Shown here: one piece after another, positions 62,048 through 64,000 of the stretch
Numbering within the stretch: position 1 is the stretch's first letter
Layout of the letters: the number at the start of each line of letters is the position of its first letter
Source of the DNA: Ceratopteris richardii
Lineage: Eukaryota > Streptophyta > Polypodiopsida > Polypodiales > Pteridaceae
NCBI GenBank assembly: GCA_020310875.1
Contig: CM035438.1
Coordinates: forward strand, 101,147,639-101,211,638
DNA: 64,000 nucleotides
Direction: 5' to 3'
Notes under the pieces: generated by a model
The model's input: the letters and a program-made list of their open reading frames with translations, nothing else
Told to the model about the DNA's origin: nothing
The model's database searches: none
Translations under genes and position numbers: made by a program

Positions 62048-62270
62048 GGATGGAGTTGCCTAATTTTCTTTGGCAAGTGACTAATGGAGAGGAGGAATGG
62101 AGTCCCTGAATTTCTTGGGTGAGTGGATCATGGAGAGGAGGATGGAGTAGCCAAATTTCTTGGGCGAGTGACTCATGGAGAGGAGGGATGGGGTAGCCAA
62201 ATTTCTTAGGTGAGTGACTCATGGAGAGGGATGGAGTAGCCAAATTTATTTGGTGAGTCACTCATGGAAA
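62048..62270. repeat. About 46-48-bp minisatellite
   Basis: About five units have the form GGATGGAGTAGCCAAATTTCTTGGGCGAGTGACTCATGGAGAGGA, with substitutions and small indels. The GGGCGAGTGACTCATGG half resembles words at 61.6-61.8 kb, so the array probably grew from local sequence. Confidence 0.88.
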
Positions 62271-62930
62271 ACACCTTAGGAAGGCACCCTATTGACCTAG
62301 GCGAGTGATTTAGGAACTTGAAGAGATGGAGTTTGAGAGAAAAGATTGCCATTCTCTTTGGATGATAGTGATCAAGAGGAAGAATACTTAACCTTCTTAC
62401 CATAAGAATAGAAAAATGATGGAAAGGATAAGTTCGTAGGGTGAATTACAAGATGATCACAACCAGATGGTTTTAGAGAATGAAGCCAAATCAAATGGTT
62501 TCTAGATCGAGGGAACTAAGGGGATTAGTCTGGGAATTGATGATGCTTCTTAGGAGAGGCCTTACAAGTAGCTGTATTAAGAGCATTCAAAATTATGAGT
62601 TTCATACTATGGAGAGTGTGGCCTTGGAGGGAGAGATGCCCTTCCACATTAGGTGAGTGTGTTTCTACATAAAAGAAGAATGAAATAATGATAGAGGAGC
62701 CTTCCCAATGTTGCCATTGGAGACTATATTATCTTGGAGGGGCTTATATGAAGGGGATGAGGTTAAAATGGATCCCAAATGATATGAAAAGAGCTCAAAA
62801 GGTTGGAATAAAGAGCGTCATCTATACAAAAGAAAATAATTTGAACATTCAAAAACCTTACTCTGTACAATATTTACATGGGGTGCTTTTCTTTCCAAGA
62901 GAGGTAAAAAGAGGGCTCCGCATAGAACTG
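62270..62930. other. Non-coding stretch
   Basis: No gene or element signature was recognised. Confidence 0.4.
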
Positions 62931-63600
62931 TAACTTAGATTGGTTGACAAGAAGCATAATCTGTCCATCCATGGTGACTATGCATACTACATCTTGGGGG
63001 AGTATTTCAACCACTCAGAAAGGGACATTCTATCTTAACAATAAGTTCTTCTTAGACTTTTTCTCAAAACCTCTTGAGCGGTATAGTAAAACTAAACTAC
63101 CTTTTTTAATTATGGAAGTCCAAAGGTTGGTTTCATGATCTTGCTTCCTCTTTTCGTGTACCATGGCGAGCTTGTTATTTTTGAACTTTCTTTTTTCCTC
63201 TAGAAGCTATATTCTAATAAAGTTGGATGCCATTGCAGTGGTGTGCTTTGGTATTCTTTGTTCTCCAACATGAGAAGATCCTTGCAAAAACTCAAATGGA
63301 TCTATCTTCTATACTTCATACACAAGCTCAAATGGTGTGTGACCAAAGGTAGCTTTAAACAAAGTCTCATAGGCCCATAATGTTCCTAAATATGTTTGCC
63401 CCTAAGTATAAACATGAGTACGTTATTTTTGCACTTTGCTTGACCACTAGCTCTCGAATAGTATGCACATGATTTTTATGAAAGGTCTAGTGCTTCGAAA
63501 AAATGATTGTCAATACTTGATTTAGGAAGTATGGACCTTCATATGTGGTGACTTAAATTGGACAGCCAAACCTATAGAATATATGATCATATAAAAATGA
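62930..63600 (-). mobile_element. Ty3/gypsy integrase C-terminal fragment
   Basis: Minus-strand translation yields LGTLWAYETLFKATFGHTPFELVY, in the form LWAYETLFKATFGHTPFELV, the typical end of a Ty3 integrase core. A Lys/Glu-rich 'LLEEKRKFKNNKLAMVHEK' stretch and GSLVLLYRS follow. Heavily decayed; no other parts were found. Confidence 0.7.
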
Positions 63601-63604
63601 TGCT

Positions 63605-63900
63605 ATACTCAAGGCAATATGCCTTGAGTATGCTACAAAATTATGGTATGGCTGATTGTAAGCCAATTTCTATTAGATCATAATTTTAAGTTGGATGCTA
63701 CCCGAGGTTAAGCATTGGCAAATGCTACTATGTACAAGAGAATTGTCGGAATTTTGATGTATCTCATAATTATGAGGTCTGATCTAAGCTACATTATGGG
63801 ACTTGGGAGTTATTTTATGAAGGTTCCTAGGAAACAAAATTTAGATACTTTGAGATGCACTCTATGTTGATGCTTTGAGATGTAGTCTATGTTATGAGAG
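63605..63900 (+). mobile_element. Ty1/copia RT/RNase H junction fragment
   Basis: Plus-strand translation gives MYKRIVGILMYLIIMRSDLS and GSYFMKVPRKQNLDTLRC, matching the copia 'Y...VGSLMYL...RPD...V...S.FM..P...H' block between RT and RNase H. It is a small fragment that runs into the window end without other supported parts. Confidence 0.75.
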
Positions 63901-64000
63901 TGCTAGTTTAGATTATGTATTGTTTTATGAAGCTCATGTAGAACTAATGGTTCATGGATACAATGTCTACTAGTGGTTTTCTATTTTCACTTGGGAGTGC

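Overview
The window reads as repeat-dense nuclear DNA from a land plant with a large genome. The evidence is nested Ty3/gypsy and Ty1/copia elements, a PBS matching plant tRNA-Trp, tRNA-iMet PBSs, a tRNA-derived SINE, a LINE 3' end, a CACTA-like end, long (GA)n tracts and one interrupted host-type gene. A fern or other non-flowering lineage is possible, judging by the style of the integrase and gag proteins, but this is a weak inference from memory. Nothing prokaryotic is present, and no rRNA gene, intact tRNA gene or CRISPR array was seen.

Layout. 0-2 kb: TGTA/TGCA microsatellites holding a folded-back copia gag scrap, then a CACTA-like end. 2-4.8 kb: copia relic (minus). 4.87-7.31 kb: Pro-rich plus coiled-coil reading frame of unknown family (plus strand), cut by a young Ty3 element at 7313-19267 with about 2.14-kb LTRs. 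19.3-23.4 kb: flanking and AT-rich DNA with a long GA tract. 23.4-34.3 kb: second Ty3 element (minus) with a retropepsin-like domain after integrase. It is split by a gag-only LTR element (TR-GAG type, 25746-28909) with a perfect 5-bp target duplication. 34.2-35.6 kb: a 71-bp inverted gag duplicate followed by a 0.6-kb array built on the palindrome GTCTATCGCGATAGAC.

37.2-39.6 kb: a SINE with an 11-bp target duplication lies upstream of the one convincing host gene exon, which encodes a nuclear-looking protein with a CxxC...H...H zinc-finger-like domain. A copia fragment sits in the presumed intron. 43.0-43.7 kb: a complete TRIM whose LTR ends in a tRNA-like A-box/B-box module and whose leader matches that of the TR-GAG element. 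44.3-48.2 kb: copia relic (minus). 48.7-50.6 kb: very long GA arrays and tandem LINE-tail copies. 50.6-52.05 kb: 5'-truncated LINE (minus). 52.06-55.15 kb: chromodomain-bearing Ty3 relic (plus). 55.6-58.6 kb: copia relic (minus). 59.2-62.3 kb: minisatellites and a decayed unknown coding region. 62.9-63.9 kb: Ty3 and copia scraps.

The most notable points are the TRIM with a pol III-like LTR module, the leader it shares with the gag-only element, the protease-like domain downstream of integrase, and the palindromic TCGCGA array. Element ages are rough: the Ty3 at 7-19 kb and the TR-GAG show about 1% LTR divergence by eye, the TRIM several percent. No cooperating host pathway is visible beyond the implied dependence of the non-autonomous elements on partners elsewhere.
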